Source: Marinobacter mangrovi
GTDB lineage: Bacteria > Pseudomonadota > Gammaproteobacteria > Pseudomonadales > Oleiphilaceae
Direction: 5' to 3'
Length of the DNA: 64,000 nucleotides
Assembly (NCBI RefSeq): GCF_016798325.1
Contig: NZ_JAERVO010000008.1
Location: 179,052-243,051 of the forward strand
Each line of letters starts with the position of its first letter. The stretch's first letter is position 1. The position numbers were made by a program, and so were the translations under genes. Below the pieces are notes generated by a model. The model ran no database searches and was not told where the DNA came from. It saw only the letters and a program-made list of their open reading frames with translations. Shown here in pieces: positions 1 to 9,505 of this stretch.

Positions 1-1581
1 CACACTCATCTGCAGACTGTGGGCCAGACTGATGATGGCGCGGATGATGTGCTCGGCGTCGCCGCTCTGCCCCAGGCGCTGGACAAACGACTTGTCGATC
101 TTGACCAGGGAAATGGGCAAGTGCTGGAGGTTGGACAGCGATGAGAACCCGGTGCCGAAATCGTCCAGCGCGAAGCTGATGCCCAACTGATTCAGTTCGC
201 GCAGGCAGCGCTGGGCGTAGTCCGGATCGTGCATCATCGCACTTTCCGTCAGCTCCAGTTCCAGCAGGCTGGTATCGATACTGGCGTTGTAGATGATGCG
301 GAAGATGGTTTCGGTCATCTTGCGGTCGTGGAACTGACGGAACGACAGGTTCACGGCAAACACCAGGCCCGGGTAACCCAGACCGTTGGCTTCCCGCAGT
401 CGTTCGCAGGCCTGTTCCAGCACCCAGTAGCCGATGGGCACGATCAATCCGCTGCGTTCTGCGGCGGGAATGAATTCGTCCGGTCCGACCAACCCCCGAT
501 CGGGGTGATTCCATCGCAGCAGGCATTCCACGCCCCGCACTTCCTCCGTGACGAGATCGATGCGCGGCTGGTAATACAATTCCAGCTGCTTGCCCCGCAG
601 CGCGTTGCGCAGGTCGGCCTCCAGGGTCAGTTGACGCCCGACCGTCAGGTGCAGCTGCTGGTTGTAGAAGCGGTAACTGGTGCCGGCGTCGCGCTTGGCC
701 TCAAACATCGCACGGTTGGCCTGGCGCAAGAGCATTTCCGGCGTATTGCCGGCTTCCGGGTAGGTGGCAATACCGACGCTCGCGGTCAGCACCACACTCT
801 TACCCTCCACCACCACCGGCTCATTCAGGGAAGCCACGAGCTTGCGGATCACCTGGGTGACGTCGAGGGAGTTTTCGACCCGTTCAATAATGATCGCGAA
901 TTCATCGCCGCCAATCCGCATCAGCGAATCCACCCGGCGCAGTTTCTGGCGCAGACGCTCCGCCAGCTTGAGGATCAACTGATCCCCGGCCTGGTAACCG
1001 AGGCTGTCGTTGACGGAACGGAATTCGTCCAGGTTGATGTGCAGCAGCGCCAGCCGCTGGTTATGCCGCTCGGCCCGCAGGATAGCCTGCTGCAGCCGGT
1101 CGAAGAACAGGTCCCGGTTGATAAAGCCGCTGGCGACTTCCCGGCCCAACTCGGTGCGGGTACTGGCGGTGGCGCGGTGGCGGAACAGCGCGCACAGCAG
1201 GGCGCGGCCCAGGTTCCAGCAGTCGAGATGGCCCTTGCACAGGTAGTCGATCGCGCCATTGACCCGGGCCGGAGGCAGGCCGATGGCCTCGGGTTCGGCG
1301 CCGAGGGCAATCACGGGTTTTTCATCGCCGGCGACGGCGAGGTACTGAAGGAACGCGGTCTGGGAGGTGACGAACATGATGCTGTCCCACAGCACCACGT
1401 CGAACTGGGTGTGACTGATCAGGTCTTCACAATCGGCCAGATCGGGACACCAGGTCAGTTCGACCTTCAGCTCCGGATTCTGTTTCAACAGATGGACGTA
1501 CCACAGGTAGTCCTGCAGCTCCGGCGTCAAAATCAGTAATCGGACAGCCGTGGCATTCCACGCATCATCCACATCATTCAT
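1..1581 (-). CDS. GGDEF/EAL two-domain signalling protein with receiver-like N-terminus (3' end cut by window edge)
   Basis: Cyclic-di-GMP turnover protein, read on the minus strand from an ATG at 1581 and still open at base 1. The first ~120 residues resemble a response-regulator receiver domain, with an Asp in the stretch VVLWDSI. A diguanylate cyclase domain follows with an intact GGDEF motif ([10 protein letters not shown]), then an EAL phosphodiesterase domain that keeps ELELTES and DDFGTG. The EAL signature itself reads E-C-L (VECLLRW), and the catalytic Glu is retained. No transmembrane segment is visible, so it is probably cytoplasmic. The upstream neighbour, rep, is divergent. Whether one or both catalytic domains are active cannot be told from sequence. 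The family assignment is secure; the partner kinase and output are unknown. Confidence 0.88.
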   Translation of the reverse strand, partial: MNDVDDAWNATAVRLLILTPELQDYLWYVHLLKQNPELKVELTWCPDLADCEDLISHTQFDVVLWDSIMFVTSQTAFLQYLAVAGDEKPVIALGAEPEAIGLPPARVNGAIDYLCKGHLDCWNLGRALLCALFRHRATASTRTELGREVASGFINRDLFFDRLQQAILRAERHNQRLALLHINLDEFRSVNDSLGYQAGDQLILKLAERLRQKLRRVDSLMRIGGDEFAIIIERVENSLDVTQVIRKLVASLNEPVVVEGKSVVLTASVGIATYPEAGNTPEMLLRQANRAMFEAKRDAGTSYRFYNQQLHLTVGRQLTLEADLRNALRGKQLELYYQPRIDLVTEEVRGVECLLRWNHPDRGLVGPDEFIPAAERSGLIVPIGYWVLEQACERLREANGLGYPGLVFAVNLSFRQFHDRKMTETIFRIIYNASIDTSLLELELTESAMMHDPDYAQRCLRELNQLGISFALDDFGTGFSSLSNLQHLPISLVKIDKSFVQRLGQSGDAEHIIRAIISLAHSLQMSV

Positions 1582-1974
1582 TGGTGGCGGCCAACTCCCT
1601 TTTATCCGGTGCCATGCAATCGATTGGCAGGTACGGCATCCTACCGGCATCACACCTCAGATGCCGGTATACGTTCCGCGCACCAGGTCCGACAATCCAG
1701 CATCTCATTGACTAAGCCCTTTCCATAGGGGGCATGGGAAAGCATAGACGAACCGCCCGCTGACTGCAGCGTCATTTTCGTTCTATGCCAACACCCGTTG
1801 GTGACGGCCCTGCGCGCCGGTATGCGTTTCGTTACCGAATGGAGTAAACCCCGGCCGCCACCTGATGTAGAATAACCCGCTCGATCCGGCCATTCGGCCC
1901 GGCTTTCAAAGCGCCTTGCCCTGATCGCACTGACAAGTGCCCAAGGGTAAACGATTTTTTCAGGCAGGACACCC
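1582..1974. other. Intergenic region between divergent c-di-GMP protein and rep genes
   Basis: About 390 bases with no convincing gene. It must hold the promoters of the two divergent flanking genes. I see no clear -35/-10 pair, operator palindrome or terminator. The open frame across its right half is antisense to nothing and has no family signature. Confidence 0.5.
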
Positions 1975-3993
1975 GTGTCGCAGCTCAATCCCCGTCAACG
2001 AGAAGCGGTTCGCTATGTCGATGGCCCCATGCTGGTCCTGGCCGGGGCCGGCAGCGGCAAGACCAGCGTGATCACCCGCAAGATGGCCTACCTGATCGAA
2101 CAGGTGGGCATTCCGGGCCGTCATATCGCCGCCCTCACCTTTACCAACAAGGCCGCGCGGGAGATGAAAGAGCGGGTCACCCGCCTGGTGGATCGCAAGC
2201 TGACCCGGGGCCTGACCGTGTCCACCTTCCACAACCTCGGCCTGAATATGATCAAGGAGGAGCACGCCCACCTGGGCTATCACCCGGGCTTCTCCATTTT
2301 TGACGCCGAGGATGCCAAGGCCCTGTTGCAGGACCTGATGCTGCGCGAAGCCAGCGCCGACGCCGGCGATGAGCTCAACGACATCCAGATGACCATCTCC
2401 AACTGGAAGAACGCCATGTGGGCGCCGGGCCACGCCCTGAGCCGCGCGGCGGACGAACGGGAACAGCGCATCGCCCTGATCTACCAGCGCTACCAGGAGT
2501 ACCTGAAAGCCTACAACGCGGTGGACTTCGACGACCTGATCCTGCTGCCGGTGCAGCTGTTCAAGACCAACCCGGAGGTGCTGGACAAGTGGCGGCGCAA
2601 GATCCGCTACATGCTGGTGGACGAGTACCAGGACACCAACCTGTGTCAGTACGAACTGGTCAAGCTGCTGGTGGCCGAACGGGCCGCCTTCACCGTGGTT
2701 GGCGACGACGACCAGTCCATCTACGCCTGGCGCGGCGCCCGGCCGGAGAACCTCGCCACCCTGAAGGACGATTTCCCGAGCCTCAAGATCGTCAAACTGG
2801 AGCAGAACTACCGCTCCACGTCGCGCATCCTGCGCTGCGCCAACACGGTCATTGCCAACAACCCGCACGTGTTCGAGAAGGCCCTGTGGAGTGACCATGC
2901 CATCGGCGACGAAATCCGCATCATCCGCTGCCGCAGCGAGGATGCCGAGGCCGAGCGGATCGCCACCGAGATCCTCGACCAGAAGCTGAAGAAAGGCATC
3001 GAATTCCGGGATTTCGCCGTGCTGTATCGGGGCAACCACCAATCGCGGCTGCTGGAGATGAAGCTGCAGGCCTACCAGATTCCCTACCGGATCTCCGGCG
3101 GCCAGTCGTTCTTCTCCCGCAACGAGATCAAGGACGCCATGGCGTACCTGCGGCTGATGATCAACCCGGACGACGACGCGGCGTTCCTGCGGGTGGTAAA
3201 CGTGCCCCGACGCGAGATCGGCCCCACCACGCTGGAGCAACTGGGCAACTATTCCCGGGGGCGCCAGATCAGCATGTTCAAGGCCCTGCACAATCTGGGG
3301 GCCGAAGAGCATGTGTCCGAGCGGGGCCTGGACAAGTTGCGCCGCTTCGCCCACTGGACCGATCGCACCAGCCAGCGCCTGTTCCAGGAGGAGCCGATCC
3401 CGGTCATCAAGCAGCTGTTCACGGATATCGAGTACGAAGAGTGGCTGCACCAGCACGCCGGCACGCCCAAGCAGGCCGAGCGGCGCATGGAGAACATCTG
3501 GTACCTGGTGGATTCCATCCAGCGCATGCTGGACAACGACAAGGGGACGGCGGACGAAATTGGCATCGAAGACGCCATCAGTCGCCTGATCCTGCGGGAC
3601 ATGATGGAGCAGCGCGAGGAAGAGGACGACAGCGACAAGGTCCAGTTGCTGACGCTGCACGCGTCCAAGGGTCTGGAATTCCCCCACGTCTTCATCATGG
3701 GCCTGGAGGAGGAAATCCTGCCCCACCGCTCCAGCATCGAGGAAGACAACATCGAGGAGGAGCGCCGGCTGATGTACGTGGGCATCACCCGCGCCCGGCA
3801 AACCTTGGCACTGACCTACGCGGCCCAGCGCAAGCAGTACGGCGAGAAGATCGAGACCATTCCCAGCCGCTTCCTGGATGAATTACCGGAAGACGACGTG
3901 CTCTGGGAAGGTCTGGGGGATACCGACGCCGCGGCCAACCAGCGTAAGGGGAAGGCCACCCTCAGCGCCTTGCTCGGCGACCTGGGCGCCTGA
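1975..3993 (+). CDS. rep: ATP-dependent DNA helicase Rep (UvrD/PcrA superfamily 1A)
   Basis: 3'-to-5' DNA helicase that helps replication forks pass bound proteins. The 672-residue product matches the usual Rep length (~670). The Walker A motif GAGSGKT lies at about residues 24-30, the DExx box as DEYQDTN near 215, and motif III as QSIYAWRGA near 246. The C-terminal 2A/2B regions include the LLTLHASKGLEF and VGITRAR helicase motifs. The start is GTG at 1975, the first codon in frame giving the conserved SQLNPRQREAV N-terminus; the upstream purine-rich stretch aggcagga is a weak ribosome site. The gene is convergent with the cytochrome c5 gene downstream. Confidence 0.95.
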   Translation: MSQLNPRQREAVRYVDGPMLVLAGAGSGKTSVITRKMAYLIEQVGIPGRHIAALTFTNKAAREMKERVTRLVDRKLTRGLTVSTFHNLGLNMIKEEHAHLGYHPGFSIFDAEDAKALLQDLMLREASADAGDELNDIQMTISNWKNAMWAPGHALSRAADEREQRIALIYQRYQEYLKAYNAVDFDDLILLPVQLFKTNPEVLDKWRRKIRYMLVDEYQDTNLCQYELVKLLVAERAAFTVVGDDDQSIYAWRGARPENLATLKDDFPSLKIVKLEQNYRSTSRILRCANTVIANNPHVFEKALWSDHAIGDEIRIIRCRSEDAEAERIATEILDQKLKKGIEFRDFAVLYRGNHQSRLLEMKLQAYQIPYRISGGQSFFSRNEIKDAMAYLRLMINPDDDAAFLRVVNVPRREIGPTTLEQLGNYSRGRQISMFKALHNLGAEEHVSERGLDKLRRFAHWTDRTSQRLFQEEPIPVIKQLFTDIEYEEWLHQHAGTPKQAERRMENIWYLVDSIQRMLDNDKGTADEIGIEDAISRLILRDMMEQREEEDDSDKVQLLTLHASKGLEFPHVFIMGLEEEILPHRSSIEEDNIEEERRLMYVGITRARQTLALTYAAQRKQYGEKIETIPSRFLDELPEDDVLWEGLGDTDAAANQRKGKATLSALLGDLGA

Positions 3994-4008
3994 AGTCGGC
4001 GTGCAATA

Positions 4009-4028
4009 CGCCGGGCGAATACCCGGCG
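4009..4028. terminator. GC-rich hairpin between convergent rep and cytochrome c5 genes
   Basis: Perfect 7-bp stem (CGCCGGG / CCCGGCG) with a 6-base loop, placed between the stop codons of two convergent genes. There is no clear T-tract on either side, so it is a weak candidate that could work with Rho or as a bidirectional transcription block. Confidence 0.35.
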
Positions 4029-4055
4029 CCCCGGGGAGACTCAGGCCATTGAAGC

Positions 4056-4481
4056 CTACTTGGCCGCCTCGACCATGTGCTCGACCGCTGCCTTGATTTC
4101 CTCGTCGGGGCAATTGGCACAGCCCCCTTTTGGCGGCATGGCATTGAAGCCGTTGATGGCGTGATTCACCAGGGTATCGAGCCCTTTGTCGATGCGCGGC
4201 GACCAGGCACCGGCGTCCCCGAACTTGGGCGCGCCCATCACCCCGGCACCGTGGCAGGCGGCACACACGTTGGTGTAGACCTCCTCGCCCGAACGCGGGC
4301 CCGACGAAGCGGAGGCCGGCGCAGCGGACGTCACCACATCGCCACAGTCCTGACCATCCACGCAGACCTCACCAATCGGCTGGATACGTGCCTTGATCTC
4401 GTCTTCCACGGCCGCATTCGCCGGACCGCCGCCGAGGCCCATCACCAGCAGGATCGCCGCCAGCACTCTCATCCTTTTCAC
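4056..4481 (-). CDS. Cytochrome c5 family periplasmic c-type cytochrome
   Basis: Small periplasmic electron carrier of 141 residues. A signal peptide (hydrophobic residues 5-19, likely cleavage after ANA at 23) exports it. One heme c site, CAACH, lies at residues 73-77. The axial Met sits in MPPKGGCANC near residue 115, and this Cys-x2-Cys pair is the hallmark of cytochrome c5. Between signal and heme domain is a linker with an additional Cys pair (CVDGQDC, 40-46) and an Ala/Ser-rich stretch. It probably feeds electrons to a terminal oxidase or another respiratory acceptor. It is monocistronic and convergent with rep. Confidence 0.92.
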   Translation of the reverse strand: MKRMRVLAAILLVMGLGGGPANAAVEDEIKARIQPIGEVCVDGQDCGDVVTSAAPASASSGPRSGEEVYTNVCAACHGAGVMGAPKFGDAGAWSPRIDKGLDTLVNHAINGFNAMPPKGGCANCPDEEIKAAVEHMVEAAK

Positions 4482-4667
4482 AGTGAGTCCCCCACCTGAT
4501 TCTTATTTATCGTATGGTTCCGGATTATAGCTGCCGGGTCCGACCAAACAAGCCAACCACTCCCTGCAAGCGTAGCCGCTTCCCGCAAATCCTTAAAATT
4601 CAGTTAATCACCTGACCTGACGCGGGCGTAATGGGTATCATGTGCAGCAACTGTACAGGAGTTCTCC

Positions 4668-4994
4668 ATGCCCAAGCATTACCCCAAGGCGCATCCGTGG
4701 CGCCGCCCGCTGATCGCCATCGAATTTTCGGCACTGGCTGTCCTGCTGGGATCCATGCTCCTGATGGGCCGCCTGGCCGGTCCCGATGGCCAGGTGGATC
4801 CGCTCTGGCTGCTGGTCCCGGCGCTGTCGAGCCTGGCGGTCTTCCTCAGCTTTATCGGACTGATGTACCTGCGCTGGGTCGCCAACGTCGAAGAAACCGC
4901 CGCCGTTAAACACAAGATCGTTTTCGGCTTACTGACCGTAACGCTGTTGGGCGTGTGGGCGTATGCCATCGCGCGCACCTGGCTCAGCCTCTGA
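4668..4994 (+). CDS. Small three-helix inner-membrane protein, unknown function
   Basis: 108 residues with three strongly hydrophobic segments at about 14-35, 47-67 and 83-106, so an integral inner-membrane protein. The short N-terminus is basic (KHYPKAHPWRR), favouring an N-in topology. A good ribosome site (cagga, 8 bases ahead) supports the ATG at 4668. It lies 36 bases before the start of pldA on the same strand and is probably co-transcribed with it. I recognise no family and no catalytic residues. The reading is supported by the hydrophobic periodicity and the ribosome site rather than by homology. Confidence 0.7.
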   Translation: MPKHYPKAHPWRRPLIAIEFSALAVLLGSMLLMGRLAGPDGQVDPLWLLVPALSSLAVFLSFIGLMYLRWVANVEETAAVKHKIVFGLLTVTLLGVWAYAIARTWLSL

Positions 4995-5030
4995 TCTCTC
5001 ACAGGACAACGGACAAGGACGGAACCCGCT

Positions 5031-6131
5031 ATGCGACGACTTCCAGCGCTTTGCCTGGCCCTGACCGCCCCTCTGGCGGCCGCCCAGGATGCTGTACCCG
5101 ATTACACCGGGTTTGCCTCGGACGATTGCGCCCTGATCGAAAACGGCGTGCAGCGGCTGGCGTGCTACGACGCCATCACGGACCCGGAAAAGGCGCGGGA
5201 ACGGGCCAGCGAAGAGCGTATCGACCGGGCCAACGAGGTGACGGAGAATCTCCAGTTCGACACCGGCAGCGAGACTGCGTCCGATGAAAAAGGCGTCGAT
5301 GCCCAAAAAGGCGACACGGCGGATTCGCTGGTCGATCGCTACTTCGCCACTGAACAGGCGCTGTTCTCGTTCTCGGGCAGTTTTGTGACCCACCGGCCAA
5401 CGTACATCCTGCCGTACACCTACATGCACCATCCCAACCAGCACCCGCACAGCCCGACCTACGGCACGACCGACTACGACAAGCCGCTGAACTACGACGA
5501 AGCCAAGTACCAGATCAGCTTCAAGGTGCCGCTGCTGACAGGGATGTTCGATAAACGCCTGACCCTGTGGTTTGGCTACACCCAGCTGTCGTTCTGGCAG
5601 GTCTATAACAACGACGCCTCCAAGCCCTTCCGCGAGACCAACTACGAGCCGGAAATCTTCGCCCGTTACGCCACCCAGTGGGACGTCGGCCCCGGCCGAC
5701 TGGAAGCCGTCACGCTGGGCCTAAACCACCAGTCCAACGGCCAGTCCGAACCCCAGTCCCGCAGCTGGAACCGGGTCATGGGCAGCGTGGCCTACACCTG
5801 GGACCGCTGGCTGTTCTTCGTACAGCCGTGGTACCGGATTCCCGAGAAAACCTCGGAAGACGACAACCCGGACATCGACAAGTACCTGGGCTACGGCGAT
5901 TACTGGGCGGTTTACAAGATCGACAACGACCGCACCCTGTCGCTCAAGCTGCGCAACAATTTCCGCACCAGCGACAACAAGACGTCCATCCAGCTGGGCT
6001 ACAGCTTCCCCGTGGGCGAAACCATCAAGGGCTTCATCCAGTACTACAACGGCTATGGTGAGAGCTTGATCGACTACAACGAGCGCATCCAGCGGATCGG
6101 TGTCGGCATCATGCTGAACGACTGGCTGTGA
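5031..6131 (+). CDS. pldA: Outer-membrane phospholipase A (PldA/OMPLA)
   Basis: Calcium-dependent outer-membrane phospholipase that hydrolyses misplaced phospholipids at the cell surface. The 366-residue precursor starts with a signal peptide (MRRLPALCLALTAPLAAA). An acidic linker of ~90 residues rich in Glu/Asp follows, then a 12-strand beta-barrel with alternating aromatic girdles. The catalytic triad is in NHQSNGQSEPQSRSWNR: His at about 233, Ser at 235 and a downstream Asn. The last residue is Leu after an aromatic (NDWL), not the usual terminal Phe/Trp. The linker makes it longer than E. coli PldA (289), as is usual in Pseudomonas-like relatives. A bidirectional terminator follows. Confidence 0.93.
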   Translation: MRRLPALCLALTAPLAAAQDAVPDYTGFASDDCALIENGVQRLACYDAITDPEKARERASEERIDRANEVTENLQFDTGSETASDEKGVDAQKGDTADSLVDRYFATEQALFSFSGSFVTHRPTYILPYTYMHHPNQHPHSPTYGTTDYDKPLNYDEAKYQISFKVPLLTGMFDKRLTLWFGYTQLSFWQVYNNDASKPFRETNYEPEIFARYATQWDVGPGRLEAVTLGLNHQSNGQSEPQSRSWNRVMGSVAYTWDRWLFFVQPWYRIPEKTSEDDNPDIDKYLGYGDYWAVYKIDNDRTLSLKLRNNFRTSDNKTSIQLGYSFPVGETIKGFIQYYNGYGESLIDYNERIQRIGVGIMLNDWL

Positions 6132-6154
6132 CGCGCGGCGCACACCCTCACCAC

Positions 6155-6185
6155 AAAAAAAGCCCCGCGGTTGCGGGGCTTTGTC
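6155..6185. terminator. Bidirectional intrinsic terminator between pldA and algC
   Basis: An 8-bp perfect stem (AGCCCCGC / GCGGGGCT, 6161-6168 and 6173-6180) with a GGTT loop. It has an A-run on the left and Ts on the right, so it can stop transcription from both convergent genes. Confidence 0.88.
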
Positions 6186-6205
6186 ATATCAGGTTCCGGT
6201 AGAGA

Positions 6206-7570
6206 TCAGGCCACGTTCGCAGCGTTGAGCTCTTCCATTTCCTTGAGCAGCTGCTCGGTCCTGGCTTCCATCAGCGCCTTGTCGCCGCGGGATTCCACGT
6301 TCAGACGCACGACGGGCTCGGTGTTGGACATGCGCAGGTTGAAGCGCCAGTCCTTGAACGCCACGCTCAGACCGTCCACATGACTCACCGACTCCGCATC
6401 GGCGCTGTACTTCTCTTCGATGGCCTTGATCACCGCCGCCGGGTTATCGATGGTGCGGTTGATCTCACCGCTGGCCGGATAGGCGTCGATTCGCTCATCG
6501 ATCAGTGACGACAGCGTCTGCCCGGATTGGCTGATGCGCTCGGCCAGCAGCAGCCAGGGGATCATGCCGCTGTCGCAGTAGGCAAAGTCACGGAAATAGT
6601 GGTGCGCACTCATCTCGCCGCCATAGATGGCGTCCTCGGCGCGCATGCGTTCCTTGATGAAGGCGTGACCGGTCTTGCTCTCGACCGCCCGGCCGCCGGC
6701 CTTTTCCACCAGATCCTGGGTGTTCCATACCAGGCGCGGATCGTGGATCACGGCACCCCCGCCCTGCTTGTGCAGGAATTGGTCCGCCAGCAGGCCAACG
6801 ATGTAATAGCCCTCGATAAAGCGGCCGTTCTCATCCCAGAAGAAACAGCGGTCGTAGTCACCGTCCCACGCAATGCCCATATCCGCCTGGTTGGCCTTGA
6901 CCGCCTGCTCGGTCACCGCGCGATTCTCGGTCAGGATCGGGTTGGGCACGCCGTTGGGGAAGCTTCCGTCCGGTTCGTTCTGCAGCTTGATGAAGCTGAA
7001 CGGCAGACGCTTCTCGAGCTTGTCGATCACTCGGCCGGCACCACCGTTACCAGCGTTGACGGTAATCGCCAGGGGCTTGAGGCTGGCCCCATCAACGTAG
7101 CCCAGCAGGTGCTCGATGTAATCGTCTTCCGCGGCCAGCTTGTGGTAAGTACCGCGCTGACCGGCGTCCTCGAACGGTTCGTCCAGGCGGTCGTGAATGT
7201 CACGCAGGCCGGTGTCGTTGCTGATCGGTTTGGAGTCTTCCCGTACCAGCTTCATCCCGTTGTAGTCCTTCGGGTTGTGGCTGGCGGTGACCATGATGCC
7301 GCCGTCCATCTTGTAATGGCTGGTGGCGAAGTAAACCTGCTCGGTCCCGCACAGGCCGATGTCGTAGACGTCTGCCCCGGCGGCCATCAGGCCTTTGCTG
7401 AGCGCCTCGGCCATTTCCGGGCTGGACAGGCGGATGTCGTAGCCGACGATCACTTTCTTCGCGCCGGTCACGGCCACGTAGGCGCGTCCAATGCGCTCGG
7501 CCAGTTCCGGATTGAGTTGGTCGGGAATACGGCCCCGGATGTCATAGGCCTTGAAGCATGAATAAGCCAT
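6206..7570 (-). CDS. algC: Phosphomannomutase/phosphoglucomutase (AlgC/ManB type)
   Basis: Interconverts hexose 6- and 1-phosphates (Man6P/Man1P, Glc6P/Glc1P) for GDP-mannose, alginate-like and LPS polysaccharide synthesis. The 454-residue length fits the alpha-D-phosphohexomutase family. The phosphoserine loop is TASHNP with Ser near 97, the metal loop is DGDYDR near 235, the sugar-specificity loop is GEMSAHH, and the phosphate-binding loop is RMSNTEP near the C-terminus. I chose the ATG at 7570, which has AAGGAG six bases upstream, over a TTG one codon earlier. It lies 47 bases downstream of the GDP-mannose pyrophosphorylase gene in a two-gene operon. Confidence 0.95.
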   Translation of the reverse strand: MAYSCFKAYDIRGRIPDQLNPELAERIGRAYVAVTGAKKVIVGYDIRLSSPEMAEALSKGLMAAGADVYDIGLCGTEQVYFATSHYKMDGGIMVTASHNPKDYNGMKLVREDSKPISNDTGLRDIHDRLDEPFEDAGQRGTYHKLAAEDDYIEHLLGYVDGASLKPLAITVNAGNGGAGRVIDKLEKRLPFSFIKLQNEPDGSFPNGVPNPILTENRAVTEQAVKANQADMGIAWDGDYDRCFFWDENGRFIEGYYIVGLLADQFLHKQGGGAVIHDPRLVWNTQDLVEKAGGRAVESKTGHAFIKERMRAEDAIYGGEMSAHHYFRDFAYCDSGMIPWLLLAERISQSGQTLSSLIDERIDAYPASGEINRTIDNPAAVIKAIEEKYSADAESVSHVDGLSVAFKDWRFNLRMSNTEPVVRLNVESRGDKALMEARTEQLLKEMEELNAANVA

Positions 7571-7617
7571 CAATATCTCCTTTGACTGGCATCGTTAAAT
7601 CGCTGTGACGGCGCCCT

Positions 7618-9075
7618 TCAGATCGACTCTGAGGACGCCGGAGTGGCCGTCTCGTCACCCGCTGCTGCGGTGCGGCCGTAGTTGTCCTGCAGGCGCTCGA
7701 TATCGTCCTCACCGAGATAGGCGCCGGATTGTACCTCAATCAGTTCGAGCGGTATCTTGCCCGGGTTCGCGAGCCGGTGAACGGCCCCGATCGGGATATA
7801 GGTGGACTCGTTTTCGGTCATCAGGAAGGTGTCGTCGTCCCGGGTCACCTCCGCCGTACCGCTCACCACGATCCAGTGCTCGGCCCGATGATGGTGCTTC
7901 TGCAGCGACAGCTGCTCACCCGGTTTCACCGAGATCCGTTTCACCTGGAACCGGTGACCACCATCGACGCTGTCGTAGCTGCCCCAGGGCCGGTAGACCT
8001 CACGATGGGCATCCACTTCGGGGCGCTTTTCCGCCCGCAGCTTTTCCACCATCGCCTTCACTTCCTGCACCCGGTGGCGCCGGGCGACCAGTAATGCGTC
8101 CCGGGTATCGATCACCACCAGATCGTTCACGCCCAGCATGGCCACCAGGCGATCCTTCGAATGCACCAGACAGCCCTGCGACTGCTCCAGGCAGGCCTCG
8201 CCGACCACCACATTCTGCTGGTCGTCCTGGACCTGAGACTCCCAGTAAGCCGCCCAGGAACCCAGATCGCGCCAGCCGGCGTCCATCGGAACCACCACGG
8301 CGCTGTCCGTCTTTTCCAGGACCGCCCGATCCACCGAGTCATCCGGGCAGTGCTCGAAGATCTCGGACGGGATCCGGGAAAACTCCAGGTCCTGCCAGAC
8401 GTGACGAAACGCCAGCTGACAGGTGTCGTAGATGTCGGGACTGTGCTTTTTCAGCTCATCGAGATAGCGGTCGGCGCGGAACATCACCATACCGCTGTTC
8501 CAGAAATGGCCGCCGTTGGCCAGCAGGCTCTCGGCGGTAGCGTGATCCGGCTTCTCGGTGAAATGGCTGACGCGAAAAACGCCCTCGCCCACCGCCTTGT
8601 CCGGCTCGGCACCGATGTAGCCGTAGTCGGTCTCCGGCCCCGTCGGTAGCACGCCGAACAGCACCAGCGAGCCGGCCTGCGCCGCCGTTTCGCCGCGCGC
8701 CAGGGCGGCCCGGAAGGCCTGCTCATCGCTCACGTGGTGATCCGCCGGCAGCACCAGCATGATCGCCTCCGGATCCGAAGCCGCCACCTGCAACGCCGCC
8801 ATGGCGATCGCCGGCGCGGTATTGCGGCCAAACGGCTCCAGCAGGATGGCCGACGGCTCGCAGCCAATGGCGGAAAGCTGCTCACTGAGGATGAAACGAT
8901 GCTGGTTACCCGCCACGATCAGCGGCGCCGAAACGCCATCCGAGGGCAGGCGGGACAACGTTTTCTGCAACAGGCTCTGCTCACCCGCCAACTGCAGAAA
9001 CTGCTTGGGGTATGCTTCACGGGACAGCGGCCACAGGCGTGAACCGGTGCCACCGGATAGAATCACAGGAATCAT
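7618..9075 (-). CDS. algA: Bifunctional mannose-1-phosphate guanylyltransferase / mannose-6-phosphate isomerase
   Basis: Makes GDP-mannose from Man1P and GTP, and by its C-terminal half isomerises Fru6P and Man6P. The 485-residue product is typical of type II AlgA/ManC/CpsB proteins. The nucleotidyltransferase signature GGTGSRLWPLSREAYPKQ is at residues ~8-25. The C-terminal ~110 residues form the cupin isomerase domain, with metal-binding His in SLQKHHHRAEHW. The ATG at 9075 has GGGAGGG eight bases upstream and gives the canonical MIPVILSGG start. algC follows at once, so the pair supplies GDP-mannose for an exopolysaccharide or O-antigen whose other genes are outside the window. Confidence 0.95.
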   Translation of the reverse strand: MIPVILSGGTGSRLWPLSREAYPKQFLQLAGEQSLLQKTLSRLPSDGVSAPLIVAGNQHRFILSEQLSAIGCEPSAILLEPFGRNTAPAIAMAALQVAASDPEAIMLVLPADHHVSDEQAFRAALARGETAAQAGSLVLFGVLPTGPETDYGYIGAEPDKAVGEGVFRVSHFTEKPDHATAESLLANGGHFWNSGMVMFRADRYLDELKKHSPDIYDTCQLAFRHVWQDLEFSRIPSEIFEHCPDDSVDRAVLEKTDSAVVVPMDAGWRDLGSWAAYWESQVQDDQQNVVVGEACLEQSQGCLVHSKDRLVAMLGVNDLVVIDTRDALLVARRHRVQEVKAMVEKLRAEKRPEVDAHREVYRPWGSYDSVDGGHRFQVKRISVKPGEQLSLQKHHHRAEHWIVVSGTAEVTRDDDTFLMTENESTYIPIGAVHRLANPGKIPLELIEVQSGAYLGEDDIERLQDNYGRTAAAGDETATPASSESI

Positions 9076-9505
9076 GTGGGTAGCCCTCCCTGAACGACCT
9101 CGCCTCCTGACTGCCGCGAGGATGGTCATACTGCCAATGGCATGTGACAGCCCGATGCCATCAGTGCGACATGGGTTTGGCGGGCGACGCGTATTCGGCG
9201 CCCCACCAGCCCCTCATCACGAAACGATTCAATATCCGTGCCTCCAGCCCGCCCAAACGGCCTGCTGGCGACAACGCCCATCGATAATACATAGGAATTC
9301 AACGGTCTGACCGAACATTAAAAAGAGATAAAGACCGGGCAATGCCGGCACGGCGGCTTTTGGGGAAAGCGGGGAGAGCACAAAGGCTGGGCAGTGGCCC
9401 TAAAAGTGGCCGGGAATCAGGGGATCGTTCGGGGAATCGAAACAGCGGGGAAAGCACAAGGTGACCGCCAAGGGGGCGGCACCTTGTAATCAACCGGACG
9501 GCTGA
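9076..9505. other. Intergenic region with an imperfect direct repeat
   Basis: About 430 bases without a credible gene. It holds the promoter of algA at its left end, an imperfect 17-18 nt direct repeat (9369-9386 and 9445-9461, core GCGGGG-A-GCACAA-GG), and the hairpin listed separately near bfr. The short frames in it lack ribosome sites or family features. Confidence 0.5.
9456..9487 (-). terminator. Two-part hairpin downstream of bfr
   Basis: ACAAGGTG / CACCTTGT arms (9456-9463, 9480-9487) enclose an inner CCGCC / GGCGG stem. It lies 18 bases past the bfr stop codon on its transcribed strand. The T-tract is poor (GCTTTCC), so termination efficiency is uncertain. Confidence 0.5.

Noticed and set aside
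229..1539. 436-codon plus-strand frame opposite the GGDEF/EAL gene
   Set aside because: Antisense to intact GGDEF and EAL motifs.
1960..3801. 613-codon minus-strand frame opposite rep
   Set aside because: Exact antisense of the Rep helicase with no ribosome site or motif; high-GC codon-position artefact.
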